Of a stretch of DNA of 64,000 nt, positions 19,444 to 29,289 are shown one piece after another. Every line of letters begins with the position of its first letter. Position 1 is the stretch's first letter. Source of the DNA: Planktothrix sp. FACHB-1365 (GTDB lineage Bacteria > Cyanobacteriota > Cyanobacteriia > Cyanobacteriales > Microcoleaceae); NCBI RefSeq assembly GCF_014697575.1, contig NZ_JACJSC010000001.1, positions 62,001-126,000 on the forward strand. Reading direction: 5' to 3'. Made by a program: the position numbers and the translations under genes. Below the pieces are notes generated by a model that had not been told where the DNA came from, ran no database searches, and saw only the letters and a program-made list of their open reading frames with translations.

Positions 19444-20490
19444 ATGATCAATTCAGCTTTTTTAAAACAGCGAGGATTGCGCCTTTTAATGGGACGAAAA
19501 ACCTATCAAGAGTTATGTGAAAAACAATGGACTCTTTATGCAGGTCACAGTTCAATTTCTCCCCCTGCCATCTACTTACCCGGAGAACTTGATCAAGTAA
19601 CAGGTGTTCCCGCAGAAACAACTTATGCAAAGGAATTGCAACGAATACAAGGAGGAATAACTGAACACGCAGCAACAATAGCTTATCGGTTGAGAGATGT
19701 ACAAATCCACAATGGATATATTTATAAAGGCGCGATGAAAGTTCCTTTGACCACAACAAAAGAATCATGGTTTAATCACGGTGAAACAAAATATATTGCT
19801 GAAGCTGCACTCGCTTGTACGTTTTGTGGAAATCGTTACTTTGGTCATTGGATGACCGATGATGTTGTTTTGCATTGGGCAGCGAAACAATTAGCAACAG
19901 CCGTTAGAACGTCTCAGAAACTGAGCCCTAATCAAATCGAATATAGCCATCTTTTTGAGATCAATTCTACTCCTGTTACCCAAGCTAAATTTAACGAATT
20001 GATCATAATTCAAGATTATGCCCAAAATCAATTTAAACGGGAACGATATGAATCTATTCGGTCTAAAATTAAGTATCTCGGTTCGTCGTCAGTGAGTCCA
20101 GGTGTGATGTTATTACGGGGAAAGTCAGGCATTCAGCGATATCTCTGTAATGAGGATGAAGTTGCTGAATTTTTGAGAAGTCAAGGCTTTACTATTATTG
20201 ACCCAGAAAAAACACCCGCGCGGGAAATTATACGTCAATCTCTAGGAACTAAAATTATTGTTGGAGTTGAAGGAAGTCAATTAGCCAATGGATTATTTAC
20301 CGTCGCTCAAGATGGTGTTATATTGACGTTACAACCGCCTTATCGATTTAATAATGTCTACAAAGGTCGAGTAGATTGCTTAGGAATTAAATATGCTTTT
20401 GTTGTGGGTACACAGGTTGATCATGGATTTGAAATTAGTATAGAAAACTTGGCAAAAACCCTGGATTTAATTCATTCCAGACTAAGCTAA
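19444..20490 (+). CDS. Glycosyltransferase 61 family protein
   Basis: The 348-residue protein resembles GT61/DUF563 glycosyltransferases. A GNRYFGHWMTDDVVLHW block matches the family start, and the C-terminal VGVEGSQLANGLFTVAQDGV and ILTLQPP region corresponds to the conserved GxxGAGLxNxLF nucleotide-binding part. No membrane segment is seen. It follows the GT4-like gene and probably works with it on a surface polysaccharide or glycoprotein, an inference from context only. Confidence 0.8.
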   Translation: MINSAFLKQRGLRLLMGRKTYQELCEKQWTLYAGHSSISPPAIYLPGELDQVTGVPAETTYAKELQRIQGGITEHAATIAYRLRDVQIHNGYIYKGAMKVPLTTTKESWFNHGETKYIAEAALACTFCGNRYFGHWMTDDVVLHWAAKQLATAVRTSQKLSPNQIEYSHLFEINSTPVTQAKFNELIIIQDYAQNQFKRERYESIRSKIKYLGSSSVSPGVMLLRGKSGIQRYLCNEDEVAEFLRSQGFTIIDPEKTPAREIIRQSLGTKIIVGVEGSQLANGLFTVAQDGVILTLQPPYRFNNVYKGRVDCLGIKYAFVVGTQVDHGFEISIENLAKTLDLIHSRLS

Positions 20491-20523
20491 GAAATAAGCT
20501 AATGGGACTTAAACAAAAATATC

Positions 20524-20550
20524 GTAGGGGCGAGGTTACCTCGCCCCTAC
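20524..20550. repeat. Palindrome with perfect 12-bp stem (GTAGGGGCGAGG)
   Basis: GTAGGGGCGAGG (20524-20535) and CCTCGCCCCTAC (20539-20550) form a perfect stem with a 3-nt loop. It lies between the convergent GT61 and malQ genes. Related hairpins occur at 27252-27276 and 34983-35010, also near gene 3' ends. It may stop transcription from both sides, but no T-tract follows. Confidence 0.85.
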
Positions 20551-20590
20551 ATGGGATTTGTATCCATTTCCCTACACCCCAGACCCATTT

Positions 20591-22102
20591 TTATCGACCG
20601 TATAATCGATTTAATTTCAACAATTGATCACTTAATTCCTGAGTCAATAATTCCGAACTTTCATAACGCCAACGCCAATTTCCAGCATTATCACGGGGAT
20701 CATTCATGCGGGCACTATGTCCTAAACTCAGGATATCCTGGAGGGGAATAATCGCTAAACTGGCAACGGAACTTAAGGCTAAACGAATCATCACCCAGTT
20801 AATATTTGTGATTTCGTCGGGGGAAGAATACCCTAAATATTCAGCAAAATATTGTTTTTCTTGTGTATTAGCCGTTTCCCACCAACCGATAGCCGTATCA
20901 TTATCATGGGTTCCCGTATAAACTAAACAATTTTGAACATAATTATGGGGAAGATGTACACTATTTGCATCCCCTCCAAAGCCAAATTGTAAGATTTTCA
21001 TCCCTGGAAAATCATAATGATCTCGTAATTGTTCAACTTCCGGGGTAATAATTCCTAAATCTTCCGCTAAAACGGGTAAATCTCCCAGTGCTTGTTTCAG
21101 TAAATCAAAAAATTCATAACCGGGTGCTTTAATCCATTCTCCTTTGATTGCATTTTTTTCTCCCCCCGGAACACGCCAATAGGCTTCAAAGGCGCGAAAA
21201 TGATCAATCCGTACATAATCTACATATTCTAAGGTCGTTTTAAATCGTTGAATCCACCAAGCAAATTTTGTTTTTTGCATGGCATCCCAATTATAGATCG
21301 GATTCCCCCAAAGTTGTCCAGTTTCACTAAAGAAATCCGGGGGAACTCCCGCAATATAGGTGGGTTCTAAGGTATCAGGATTTAGTTGAAATAGCTCAGA
21401 ATTTGCCCAAACATCAACGCTATTGTGGCAAACATAAATAGAAATATCACCAATAATTTTAATTCCCTGTTCATTGGCATAATGGCGCAGATCTTCCCAC
21501 TGCTTAAAGAATAAAAATTGCAGAAATTTTTGATATAATATCGGTTCTTGTAATTCTTCAGTTTTGGCTTTTAACGCATCAGGTTCTCGATGAGCTAAGG
21601 CAGGTTCCCAATAATTCCAAGCTTTGCTTTCGTGGGCTTCTAATAAAGCCATAAATAAGGCATAATCATTTAACCAAGCTGAATGTTTTTGGCAAAATGT
21701 TTCAAATTCAGTATCAGGTTGATGTTCTAATTGTTTTTTAAAGCGAGTGTAAGCTTTTTGAAGATATAAAGCTTTATGGGGAACAACAATTTCAAAATTA
21801 ACTTTATGGGGATCTTTTCCCTCTAATGAAACAATTTCTTCAGCTTCTAATAATCCTTCTTGGACTAATCTTTCTAAATTAATCATTAAAGGATTTCCGG
21901 CAAACGTGCTATAATTCATAATATAAGGAGAATGTTCTTCTGCCGTTGGCCCTAGAGGTAAAATTTGCCACAATTTATAACCGCTACGCTTTAAAAAATC
22001 AATAAATTCATAAGCTGATTTTCCGAGATCTCCAATGCCATGTTGACTGGGAAAAGAGGTAGGATGGAGTAAAATTCCACTAGAACGCTGAAATAACATC
22101 AC
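20591..22102 (-). CDS. malQ: 4-alpha-glucanotransferase
   Basis: MalQ (GH77, disproportionating enzyme) transfers glucan segments between maltodextrins, in cyanobacterial glycogen turnover. The 503 residues start with the typical RSSGILLHPTSFPSQHGIGDLG. The nucleophile region DYVRIDHFRAFEAYW, the acid/base region LAEDLGIITPEVEQLRD and the TGTHDNDTAIGWW block are intact. The length is standard. It is convergent with the GT61 gene. Confidence 0.97.
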   Translation of the reverse strand: MMLFQRSSGILLHPTSFPSQHGIGDLGKSAYEFIDFLKRSGYKLWQILPLGPTAEEHSPYIMNYSTFAGNPLMINLERLVQEGLLEAEEIVSLEGKDPHKVNFEIVVPHKALYLQKAYTRFKKQLEHQPDTEFETFCQKHSAWLNDYALFMALLEAHESKAWNYWEPALAHREPDALKAKTEELQEPILYQKFLQFLFFKQWEDLRHYANEQGIKIIGDISIYVCHNSVDVWANSELFQLNPDTLEPTYIAGVPPDFFSETGQLWGNPIYNWDAMQKTKFAWWIQRFKTTLEYVDYVRIDHFRAFEAYWRVPGGEKNAIKGEWIKAPGYEFFDLLKQALGDLPVLAEDLGIITPEVEQLRDHYDFPGMKILQFGFGGDANSVHLPHNYVQNCLVYTGTHDNDTAIGWWETANTQEKQYFAEYLGYSSPDEITNINWVMIRLALSSVASLAIIPLQDILSLGHSARMNDPRDNAGNWRWRYESSELLTQELSDQLLKLNRLYGR

Positions 22103-22358
22103 AATATTTTGCTAATTTTTCCTGTGGATAAAAATAACATAAATCCCAACCAATAACATCTTTCTAACGATAGGGAATTGCTAAACTGGGAATCAAAGGA
22201 AGCTAGATTCTCTGACAGACAGGTGTTAGAACCCATTTTAATCCCCAAATTGGCTGTTATGGATATTTGCTTAAACTTCCGGTTGCTGATTTCAGGAATT
22301 GATATGATTGAATCAGTAGTTTCTCAACTAACAACGATAGCAGCATCCCCTTTAGGAC

Positions 22359-22841
22359 ATGGTAAAATCAATGATCAAATTTCTTAATCTTTTCCATCCC
22401 TTTTTATTAACAGGTTGTTTGAGTATCGGGAATCTTGTTTTATCTTTATCCTCGGTTCAAGCTCAGGATGCAATTGATATTCCCGTTATTCAAGGAACTC
22501 CCGCCCAAACTTATACCCCAGGTGCTTGGCAACCTGTCGCTAGAATTAATCCTAATCAGCCTGTCACGGTGACAATTACTAATGAAACCGGATACAACTT
22601 AGAAACAGGATTAACGACGGGACAAATTAACACTCAAATCTCTCCGGGTGGCAGTTATACGATGAATAATGTTCCGAAAAATTCTGATCTTGTGATTAAT
22701 TCTATAGGCAGGGCTGCCGTCCTTGACTATCGGATTGATGTACAGGATAATAGTGTTAATGTGACCGTAAAAACGGCTGCTGGTGTTGCAGGAGATAATG
22801 CGATTAATATCCAAAATACAGGCGCAATTTATATTTATTAA
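22359..22841 (+). CDS. Secreted hypothetical protein
   Basis: The 160-residue product has an N-terminal signal peptide ending near SSVQAQD (about residue 36). The mature part is about 125 residues of predicted beta-rich sequence with Thr/Asn/Gly and no cysteine. I do not recognise a family. A second in-frame ATG at 22371 gives an equally good signal peptide. It is probably exported to the periplasm or outer membrane. Confidence 0.7.
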   Translation: MVKSMIKFLNLFHPFLLTGCLSIGNLVLSLSSVQAQDAIDIPVIQGTPAQTYTPGAWQPVARINPNQPVTVTITNETGYNLETGLTTGQINTQISPGGSYTMNNVPKNSDLVINSIGRAAVLDYRIDVQDNSVNVTVKTAAGVAGDNAINIQNTGAIYIY

Positions 22842-23015
22842 TCGCTGTTTTTTTAACTGTAGAGTTTGGGGCATAACTGAACCTTAACGTTTAATGTTCG
22901 TTCAAAATACCTCAACTCTATCTAAAGAATTCATTCACTAGGATGAGGGAAAAACATAGGATTTTAGGCATACTATAGCCAAGCTGACTCAATAAACCCT
23001 TTGCCAAATACCAAT

Positions 23016-23180
23016 ATGAAACGTCTACATTATATCGGGATACTGGCAACAGTGATGATCGCCTTATCAATATTGCCCGGTATTGTTTATCGAATCTTTT
23101 TTTCATCTAAATCTACCATTCCGGCACAGGTTGATACACCCCATCATGCTGTTTCTCCCCAAGTTTTATGGCATCAGTAA
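23016..23180 (+). CDS. Small membrane-anchored or secreted peptide (54 aa)
   Basis: An ATG at 23016 opens a 54-codon frame. The product starts with Met-Lys-Arg, followed by a hydrophobic helix (about residues 6-27, HYIGILATVMIALSILPGIV) and a polar His-containing tail. This reads like a signal anchor. No Shine-Dalgarno sequence is obvious and I know no homologue, so it could be chance. It lies between two genes on the same strand. Confidence 0.35.
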   Translation: MKRLHYIGILATVMIALSILPGIVYRIFFSSKSTIPAQVDTPHHAVSPQVLWHQ

Positions 23181-23330
23181 TTTAATTTTCACGGGGAGGT
23201 TGCAAACTTAACCTTCTTCAATCAGTTGACGATGGTACCTTTATTCGATATGAATATTAAATAAGAACCCATCAGGATGAGGACTTTTATTCTGCTGGGG
23301 GTAAGGATTGAACTGTTTTAGGAAATAGAA

Positions 23331-24266
23331 ATGCGAATTTTAATCATGGGTGGAACCCGATTTATTGGGGTTTATTTAACGAAACTTTTAGTTGAACAAG
23401 GACATGATGTTGTTTTATTTAATCGCGGTAAAAAACCTGCACCTATTGAAGGACTTCAACAAATTCATGGCGATCGCACCGATGCAGCCCAAATTCAAGA
23501 CAAATTAGCCCATGAAGAATTTGATGCTATTTTTGATAATAACGGACGAGAACTCAGTGATACCAAACCGTTAGCAGATTTATTCAAAAATCGGGTGAAA
23601 CATTTTGTGTATATGAGTTCGGCGGGTGTTTATTTAAAATCCGATCAAATGCCTCATATTGAAGGGGATGCTACTGATCCCAAAAGTCGCCATTTAGGCA
23701 AATACGAAACTGAGAGTTATTTACAAGCTCAAAATTTACCTTGGACATCAATTCGCCCCACCTATATTTATGGGCCATTAAATTATAATCCCTTAGAATC
23801 TTGGTTTTTTGATCGCATTGTTAAAGATCGTCCTATTCCAATTCCTGGGAATGGATTTCATATTACCCAGTTAGGTCATGTGAAAGATTTAGCAACAGCA
23901 ATGGCGGCAGTTTTAGGCAATGAAAAAGCTATTGGTCAGGTGTATAATATTTCTGGAGAACGTTATGTTACCTTTGATGGTTTAGCGAAAGCTTGTGCTG
24001 TTGCTGCGGGTAAATCCTTAGATTCTCTGCAACTGATTCATTATGATCCCAAACAGTTTGATTTTGGCAAACGTAAAGCGTTCCCGATGCGTGTACAACA
24101 CTTTTTTGCGGATGTTCATAAAGCCATGCAAGATTTAAACTGGAAACCTGAATTTGATTTAATTTCTGGTTTAAAAGATTCGTTTCAAAATGATTATTTA
24201 GCCCGAAAACTCGACCAAGCAGATGTTGATTTTTCAACGGATGATGAGATTATAAAAGCAGAATGA
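23331..24266 (+). CDS. NAD-dependent epimerase-like, CSP41-type RNA-binding protein
   Basis: The 311 residues form an atypical SDR/epimerase fold. The N-terminal MGGTRFIGVYLTKLL is the dinucleotide-binding loop. The usual YxxxK catalytic pair is not seen at the expected place, where GKYETESYL occurs instead. That pattern is typical of the chloroplast stem-loop binding protein CSP41 group, which in plants binds RNA and helps stabilise or process chloroplast transcripts. An AGGA ribosome-binding site precedes ATG 23331. Its stop codon runs into the 83-bp repeat array. Confidence 0.85.
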   Translation: MRILIMGGTRFIGVYLTKLLVEQGHDVVLFNRGKKPAPIEGLQQIHGDRTDAAQIQDKLAHEEFDAIFDNNGRELSDTKPLADLFKNRVKHFVYMSSAGVYLKSDQMPHIEGDATDPKSRHLGKYETESYLQAQNLPWTSIRPTYIYGPLNYNPLESWFFDRIVKDRPIPIPGNGFHITQLGHVKDLATAMAAVLGNEKAIGQVYNISGERYVTFDGLAKACAVAAGKSLDSLQLIHYDPKQFDFGKRKAFPMRVQHFFADVHKAMQDLNWKPEFDLISGLKDSFQNDYLARKLDQADVDFSTDDEIIKAE

Positions 24267-24580
24267 GAAACCGGGTTTTTGCAGAATGCTTGATTGGAAA
24301 ACGAAAAGCTAGGAGAAAAACCCGGTTTCTGAGCCCCTAACTAGAATAAGAAACCGGGTTTTTGCAGAATGCTTGATTGGAAATCAAAAAGTTAGAAGAA
24401 AAACCCGGTTTCTGAACCCCTAGCTAGAATAAGAAACCGGGTTTTTGTAGACAGCTTGATTGGAAAATGAAAAGCTAGGAGAAAAACCCGGTTTCTGAAC
24501 CCCTAGCTAGAATAAGAAACCGGGTTTTTGTAGACAGCTTGATTGGAAAATGAAAAGCTAGGAGAAAAACCCGGTTTCTG
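24266..24580. repeat. Tandem array of four 83-bp palindromic units
   Basis: Units start at 24266, 24349, 24432 and 24515, exactly 83 bp apart. Each has an AGAAACCGGGTTTTT arm, about 35 bp of middle sequence containing GCTTGATTGGAAA, and an AAAAACCCGGTTTCT arm. An 18-bp linker separates the units. The arms are perfect inverted repeats of 15 bp. Copies differ by a few bases. The array fills the whole gap between two convergent genes. A single related hairpin is at 8922-8975. Confidence 0.95.
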
Positions 24581-24585
24581 GGCTC

Positions 24586-26019
24586 TTAAAGTTTTTGCTC
24601 TTGATATAGTTGTTTAAACAAACGTTGCTGTTGATTATGATCAACAATGGGTTGGGGATAACCGCAGGATTTGCGATCGCGAGATGATATTTTTCCTGTC
24701 ACTAATTGTTCCGTTTCTAAAGACCTTAATTCGGGCAACCATTGACGAATATATTCCGCTTCAGGATCAAATTTTTGGGCTTGACTAGCCGGGTTAAAAA
24801 TCCTTAACGGTTTTGGATCCATTCCACTCGATGCACTCCATTGCCATCCGCCATTATTAGAGGCTAAATCCCCATCAATTAAGGTTTGCATAAAATATTT
24901 TTCTCCCCATTGCCAATTAATAATTAAATCCTTGGTTAAAAAACTCGCAACGATCATCCGACAACGGTTGTGCATCCAGCCAATTTCCTGAAGTTGTCGC
25001 ATCGCCGCATCAACAATGGGATATCCCGTTTTTCCCTCACACCAAGCTTGAAAATACTGTTCATTATTCTGCCAAGGAAAGGTTTTAAAAGGTTCTCGAT
25101 AGGCGCCTAATTCCAATTCAGGAAAATGATATAAAGCGTGTTGATAAAATTCCCGCCAAGCGAGTTCCTGTTGCCAAGATTGTATTTGATTTCGGGTTTC
25201 ATCACTGCGGCAATTTTCCATCGCTTCTATCGTTTTTTGCCAAACAATTCTAATACTAATCACCCCAAATTTTAACGCTGCACTCAGTTGAGACGTGCCA
25301 TCAATAGCCGGAAAATTTCGCTGTTCATCATATTCATAAAGAGCGCGATCGCAAAATTCCTCTAATCGTTCTTGAGCCGCAATTTCTCCAGGTTCTAAAA
25401 TTAAAAAATTATCCCAAATAAAGCCTAATTCTTTTGCAGAAGGTAGAGAAATCACCCCAATAGTTTTGGCTAATTCTTGTTCAGTTTCCGTTAAATTGAT
25501 TAACGGTTTAGAGAATATAGGTTGAGGTTTCGCTTTAGGTTTCAGACTCCAATTGCGCCAAAAGGGAGTATAAACTTTATAAGGTTCTTGGGATTGAGTT
25601 AATATTTGATCAGGAGAATGAAGTAACTGATCCCAAGTTGTTTCTGTTCTAATTCCAATAGACTTTAAAGCTTCTGAAACGCTGTGATCGCGGTTTCTGG
25701 CAAAGGGTTCAATATCTAAATTAAAATAAACCGCTTTAGCCTTTAATTCCCTGGCTAATTTTGGAATAATTTCTTGAGGTTCTCCCTGTAAAATTAATAA
25801 TTGACTGCCTAATTTTTTATATTCTTCTTGAAGAAATTGCAAACAGCCGATCATGTAAGTGACACGAACTGGAGCAATATCATCTCGGTTTAAAAGATTG
25901 GGATCTAAACAGAATAAACCAATGACTTTAGAACTTGATTGACAAGCTTTTGTTAAGCCTAAATTATCCTGTATTCTCAGATCTCGGCGATGCCAAAATA
26001 AAATTAAATCTTCCGCCAT
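24586..26019 (-). CDS. phrA: Deoxyribodipyrimidine photolyase
   Basis: The 477-residue flavoprotein repairs UV-induced pyrimidine dimers using light. The N-terminal antenna domain starts with [15 protein letters not shown]. The FAD-binding domain carries [19 protein letters not shown], the [10 protein letters not shown] block, and [18 protein letters not shown], with the conserved asparagine and tryptophans of class I CPD photolyases. The length is normal. The symbol is used loosely, since cryptochromes share this fold, but the motif set favours a true photolyase. Confidence 0.93.
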   Translation of the reverse strand: MAEDLILFWHRRDLRIQDNLGLTKACQSSSKVIGLFCLDPNLLNRDDIAPVRVTYMIGCLQFLQEEYKKLGSQLLILQGEPQEIIPKLARELKAKAVYFNLDIEPFARNRDHSVSEALKSIGIRTETTWDQLLHSPDQILTQSQEPYKVYTPFWRNWSLKPKAKPQPIFSKPLINLTETEQELAKTIGVISLPSAKELGFIWDNFLILEPGEIAAQERLEEFCDRALYEYDEQRNFPAIDGTSQLSAALKFGVISIRIVWQKTIEAMENCRSDETRNQIQSWQQELAWREFYQHALYHFPELELGAYREPFKTFPWQNNEQYFQAWCEGKTGYPIVDAAMRQLQEIGWMHNRCRMIVASFLTKDLIINWQWGEKYFMQTLIDGDLASNNGGWQWSASSGMDPKPLRIFNPASQAQKFDPEAEYIRQWLPELRSLETEQLVTGKISSRDRKSCGYPQPIVDHNQQQRLFKQLYQEQKL

Positions 26020-26089
26020 AGAATTAGATTTCGGTATAGAAACTGATTCTATTTTAACCGAAATCTATCTATATTATTCAGACTCAAGA

Positions 26090-26644
26090 TTAAATTTTCA
26101 GATGGCGTTTAACTAATAGAAAACTAGAAATGGTTTTAGCATCCACAGGTTCACCGTCTAAAATCGCTTTTTCCAGTTCTTCAGGTGTCATTAACAGCGT
26201 ATCAATATCTTCATCATCATCTTGTTCTGGAGGCGTTTCTAATTTCTCTAAATCTTGGGCTAAAAACACATAAATAATTTCATCGGAATAACCCGGTGCT
26301 AATATAAATTGCCCTAATTTTTGCCAGCGATGGGCACGATATCCGGTTTCTTCTTCGATTTCTCGTTTAACAGTTTCCGCCGGATCTTCATCCGGTTCAA
26401 CGGTTCCTGCGGGGAATTCTAACGTGCGTCCTTCCACCGCAAATCGATATTGTTTAACTAAGACTAATTTTCCTTCAGGTGTGACAGGAATGACTAACGC
26501 TCCACCCGGATGACGAATACATTCCCAGTTTCCTTCTACTCCATTGGGAAGGCGTAAACGATTCACATCAAAATTGAATTTTCGTCCTCGATAAAACAGA
26601 CGATTTTCTAAAATAGTTGGGGGTTCAGATCCGGGTTTTGTCAT
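26090..26644 (-). CDS. Nudix hydrolase, ADP-ribose pyrophosphatase type
   Basis: The 184-residue protein has a complete Nudix box, GTVEPDEDPAETVKREIEEE followed by TGY, which binds the metal for pyrophosphate-bond hydrolysis. The flanking pattern (VEGRTLEFPAG before the box, PGYSDEIIYVFLA after it) is that of ADP-ribose/nucleotide-sugar pyrophosphatases. It lies 29 bp downstream of folK on the same strand, so the two may be co-transcribed. Confidence 0.92.
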   Translation of the reverse strand: MTKPGSEPPTILENRLFYRGRKFNFDVNRLRLPNGVEGNWECIRHPGGALVIPVTPEGKLVLVKQYRFAVEGRTLEFPAGTVEPDEDPAETVKREIEEETGYRAHRWQKLGQFILAPGYSDEIIYVFLAQDLEKLETPPEQDDDEDIDTLLMTPEELEKAILDGEPVDAKTISSFLLVKRHLKI

Positions 26645-26673
26645 GATTTTGAAGCAGGTATAAAATAGGATAA

Positions 26674-27156
26674 TTAAAGTTTTTTAACATCCGAACAATC
26701 AACGGTTTCTAACAGTTGAATGATGGTTTTTCCGGTGATTGGATCAACCCAATTCGGTGCTATTTCCGCTAGAGGAACTAAGACAAATGCTCGTTCTCTC
26801 ATGCGAGGATGGGGAATTTCTAGCATTGGGGTTTCCCAGATTAAATCATCAAATAAAAGTAAATCTAGGTCAAGGGTTCTTGGCCCCCAACGTTCCCGAC
26901 GGATGCGTCCAAGTTGGTTTTCAACAGCTAACAGGGTTTCCAAGAGATGATCGGGTTTAAGTTGAACATCCAGAATAGCACAACCATTAATATAATCCGG
27001 TTGCGGTGGCCCAATAGGGGCGGTTTGATACCAACTTGAACAGGATTTTACGTGAATATTAGGATTATTATTAAGAATATTTAATGCGGTTTCAACATTA
27101 TTTTTAGAATTTCCTAAATTACTTCCTAATGCGATCGCAACGGGTGTTAATTTCAT
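26674..27156 (-). CDS. folK: HPPK, 2-amino-4-hydroxy-6-hydroxymethyldihydropteridine pyrophosphokinase
   Basis: FolK transfers pyrophosphate from ATP to the pterin in folate synthesis. The 160 residues include ALGSNLGNS at the start, SSWYQTAPIGPPQPDYING, and the signature RWGPRTLDLDLLLFDD with the metal-binding aspartates. It is followed at 29 bp by a Nudix hydrolase gene. Some Nudix enzymes act on dihydroneopterin triphosphate in this pathway, but the neighbour looks like the ADP-ribose type. Confidence 0.96.
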   Translation of the reverse strand: MKLTPVAIALGSNLGNSKNNVETALNILNNNPNIHVKSCSSWYQTAPIGPPQPDYINGCAILDVQLKPDHLLETLLAVENQLGRIRRERWGPRTLDLDLLLFDDLIWETPMLEIPHPRMRERAFVLVPLAEIAPNWVDPITGKTIIQLLETVDCSDVKKL

Positions 27157-27251
27157 TTTATTGTTATGAATAAATCAAGGTTTAACATTGAAACTATAAT
27201 TGATGCCTAATGTCAATCTATTTTAAACAACACTTAATATAAAATCTACTG

Positions 27252-27276
27252 TAGGGGCGAGGTCTCCTCGCCCTTA
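27252..27276. repeat. GTAGGGGCGAGG-type hairpin downstream of purH
   Basis: TAGGGGCGAGG (27252-27262) pairs with CCTCGCCCTTA (27266-27276), with one G-T wobble and a 3-nt loop. It belongs with the hairpin at 20524-20550. It sits 32 bp past the purH stop and may act as a terminator for it. Confidence 0.75.
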
Positions 27277-27307
27277 AACCTGAAATTAATTTCAAGGTAA
27301 TTCTAGC

Positions 27308-28855
27308 TTAATGAACAAAATGACGAATTCCAGTAAATACCATGACTAATCCTAATTCGTTTGCCGCATTAATTGAATCTTGATCTCGCATACTCCCACC
27401 CGGTTGTACAATCGCCGTAATTCCTGCTGCTGCTGCGGTGCGAACGGAATCATCAAAGGGGAAAAAGGCATCACTTCCGAGAACACCTCCCTTAGCGTTT
27501 TCTCCGGCTTGTTTAAGCGCAATTTCAACGGAGCCAACACGGTTCATTTGTCCGGCTCCAACCCCCAAGGTTGTTTGATTTTTAGTCACAACAATGGCAT
27601 TGGATTTAACGTGCTTAACCACTTTCCAAGCAAACATTAATTCTGCCAATTGTTCGGGAGTGGGTTGTTTTTCTGTTACAACTTTCCAGTTTGTTGATTG
27701 TTCCACCACATCATCGGCACTTTGAACTAAAAATCCCCCCGCAATAGGTTTAATAATTTCCTTTGGCCCTTGAGTGGCATCGGGTAAAATTAAGACTCGC
27801 AGGTTAGATTTCTTTTTGAGAATTTGAGCCGCTTCTTCATCACAACCCGGAGCAACAATACATTCTAAAAAGGTTTTGCTTAAGGCTTTGGCTGTATCTG
27901 AATCAATCGCTCGATTTAAGGCAACAATTCCCCCAAAGGCTGAAGTTGAATCGGCATTAAAGGCTTTTTCATAGGCTGTAACTAAGGTATCTGCAATAGC
28001 AACTCCACAGGGATTTGTATGTTTTAAAATTGCCGCCGCAGGTTGATCTGGAAACTCACAAATAATTCGTCTGGCCGCTTCTAAATCCACTAAATTATTA
28101 TAACTTAACGGTTTACCCTGCAAAATTTGACCTGATGCCCAACCCGTCGGTTGAGTTCCAGTTTGATACCAAGCGGCGGCTTGATGAGGATTTTCACCAT
28201 ACCGTAAGGATTGAATTTGAGTTCCGGCTAACACAAAACTTTGGGGTAAAGGGGAATCTTCCCTGAGTTCTTGCTGTTCTAAATAAGCAGCGATCGCTCG
28301 ATCATAAGCTCCCGTATGTTGAAAGGCTTTTAAAGCACAATGTTGACGAAATTCAAAAGAAATTTCTCCATTTTTTGTCCGAAATTCTTCTAAATAATTT
28401 CCATATTGTTCAGGGTTGCATAATACCGTTAAATGGGCATAATTTTTAGCCGATGCTCGTAATAAAGTCGGGCCACCAATATCAATATTTTCAATGGCTT
28501 CTGCTAAAGTTACATCAGGTTTAGCGATGGTTTGTTCAAAGGGATAAAGATTGACGACAACTAAATCAATGGGACGAATTTCATGGGTTTCTAATTCAGT
28601 CACATCTTGAGGCACATCTCGCCGTGCTAAAATCCCTCCGTGAATCCGAGGATGGAGGGTTTTAACTCGTCCCCCTAAAATTTCAGGAAATCCTGTATAA
28701 TCTGAAACTTTTGTAACGGGAAGTCCCGCTTGTTTTAACGCCGTTGCTGTCCCGCCACTACTAATTAAATCAAATCCTAATTCTTCAACCAGACTTTTGG
28801 CAAACTCAATCAGTCCGCGTTTGTCAGATACACTCAATAAAGCTAAACGCGCCAT
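27308..28855 (-). CDS. purH: Bifunctional AICAR formyltransferase / IMP cyclohydrolase
   Basis: PurH performs the last two steps of purine synthesis. The N-terminal IMP cyclohydrolase domain (about residues 1-150) begins ALLSVSDKRGLIEFAKSL and contains GGRVKTLHPRIHGGIL. The AICAR transformylase domain shows RYGENPHQAAAWY, LKHTNPCGVA and the KSNAIVVTKN to LGVGAGQMNRV active-site region. The 515-residue length is standard. Confidence 0.97.
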   Translation of the reverse strand: MARLALLSVSDKRGLIEFAKSLVEELGFDLISSGGTATALKQAGLPVTKVSDYTGFPEILGGRVKTLHPRIHGGILARRDVPQDVTELETHEIRPIDLVVVNLYPFEQTIAKPDVTLAEAIENIDIGGPTLLRASAKNYAHLTVLCNPEQYGNYLEEFRTKNGEISFEFRQHCALKAFQHTGAYDRAIAAYLEQQELREDSPLPQSFVLAGTQIQSLRYGENPHQAAAWYQTGTQPTGWASGQILQGKPLSYNNLVDLEAARRIICEFPDQPAAAILKHTNPCGVAIADTLVTAYEKAFNADSTSAFGGIVALNRAIDSDTAKALSKTFLECIVAPGCDEEAAQILKKKSNLRVLILPDATQGPKEIIKPIAGGFLVQSADDVVEQSTNWKVVTEKQPTPEQLAELMFAWKVVKHVKSNAIVVTKNQTTLGVGAGQMNRVGSVEIALKQAGENAKGGVLGSDAFFPFDDSVRTAAAAGITAIVQPGGSMRDQDSINAANELGLVMVFTGIRHFVH

Positions 28856-29289
28856 TCAGAAAAACTCCCAAACTCAAAAAATCAACAGTTTACTATTGTG
28901 ACACTTTAAGATCAATTTCTCTGGGCTATTTCATGATTCCTTCAGACAGAGGCGTGATCGTTTTTAACTCAATGACGACCCCGACACCACCTATCTCAAG
29001 AACCCAACTCGTAATCAGGGGATGTTTTAAGCGCGGCAACCCGCTAGAATATGTATATGTTCCCTCAGTTAGTTCGCTGAATCATGACGGCAGCTAGAAT
29101 GCCTACTGCTTTAAGCGATGGGAGCCTATAAAATGGGAGTATAGATACTATCAAATTCACAAAATATAAAAAAATGCAAAGAAACTCTCGAAAATGGGTA
29201 GATTTGAGGTAACAATCGGTCGCTAACCTTGGTGTAGCCTACGCAGTCTGAGTTGAACTTAAATTTCACAAGCTGAAAGTATAAAGGAT
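28856..29289. other. Intergenic region between divergent purH and response regulator
   Basis: This 434-bp gap must hold the promoters of purH and of the response regulator gene. I see no tRNA, no known riboswitch core and no repeat. A TATAAA-like element lies near 29128. No gene is supported. Confidence 0.5.

Noticed and set aside
22178-22387. 69-codon frame overlapping the start of the secreted protein gene
   Set aside because: Overlaps a better-supported gene and has no family features.
24266-24580. Regular repeats that could suggest a CRISPR array
   Set aside because: The 83-bp units are repeated over their whole length with no unique spacers, and no cas genes are near.
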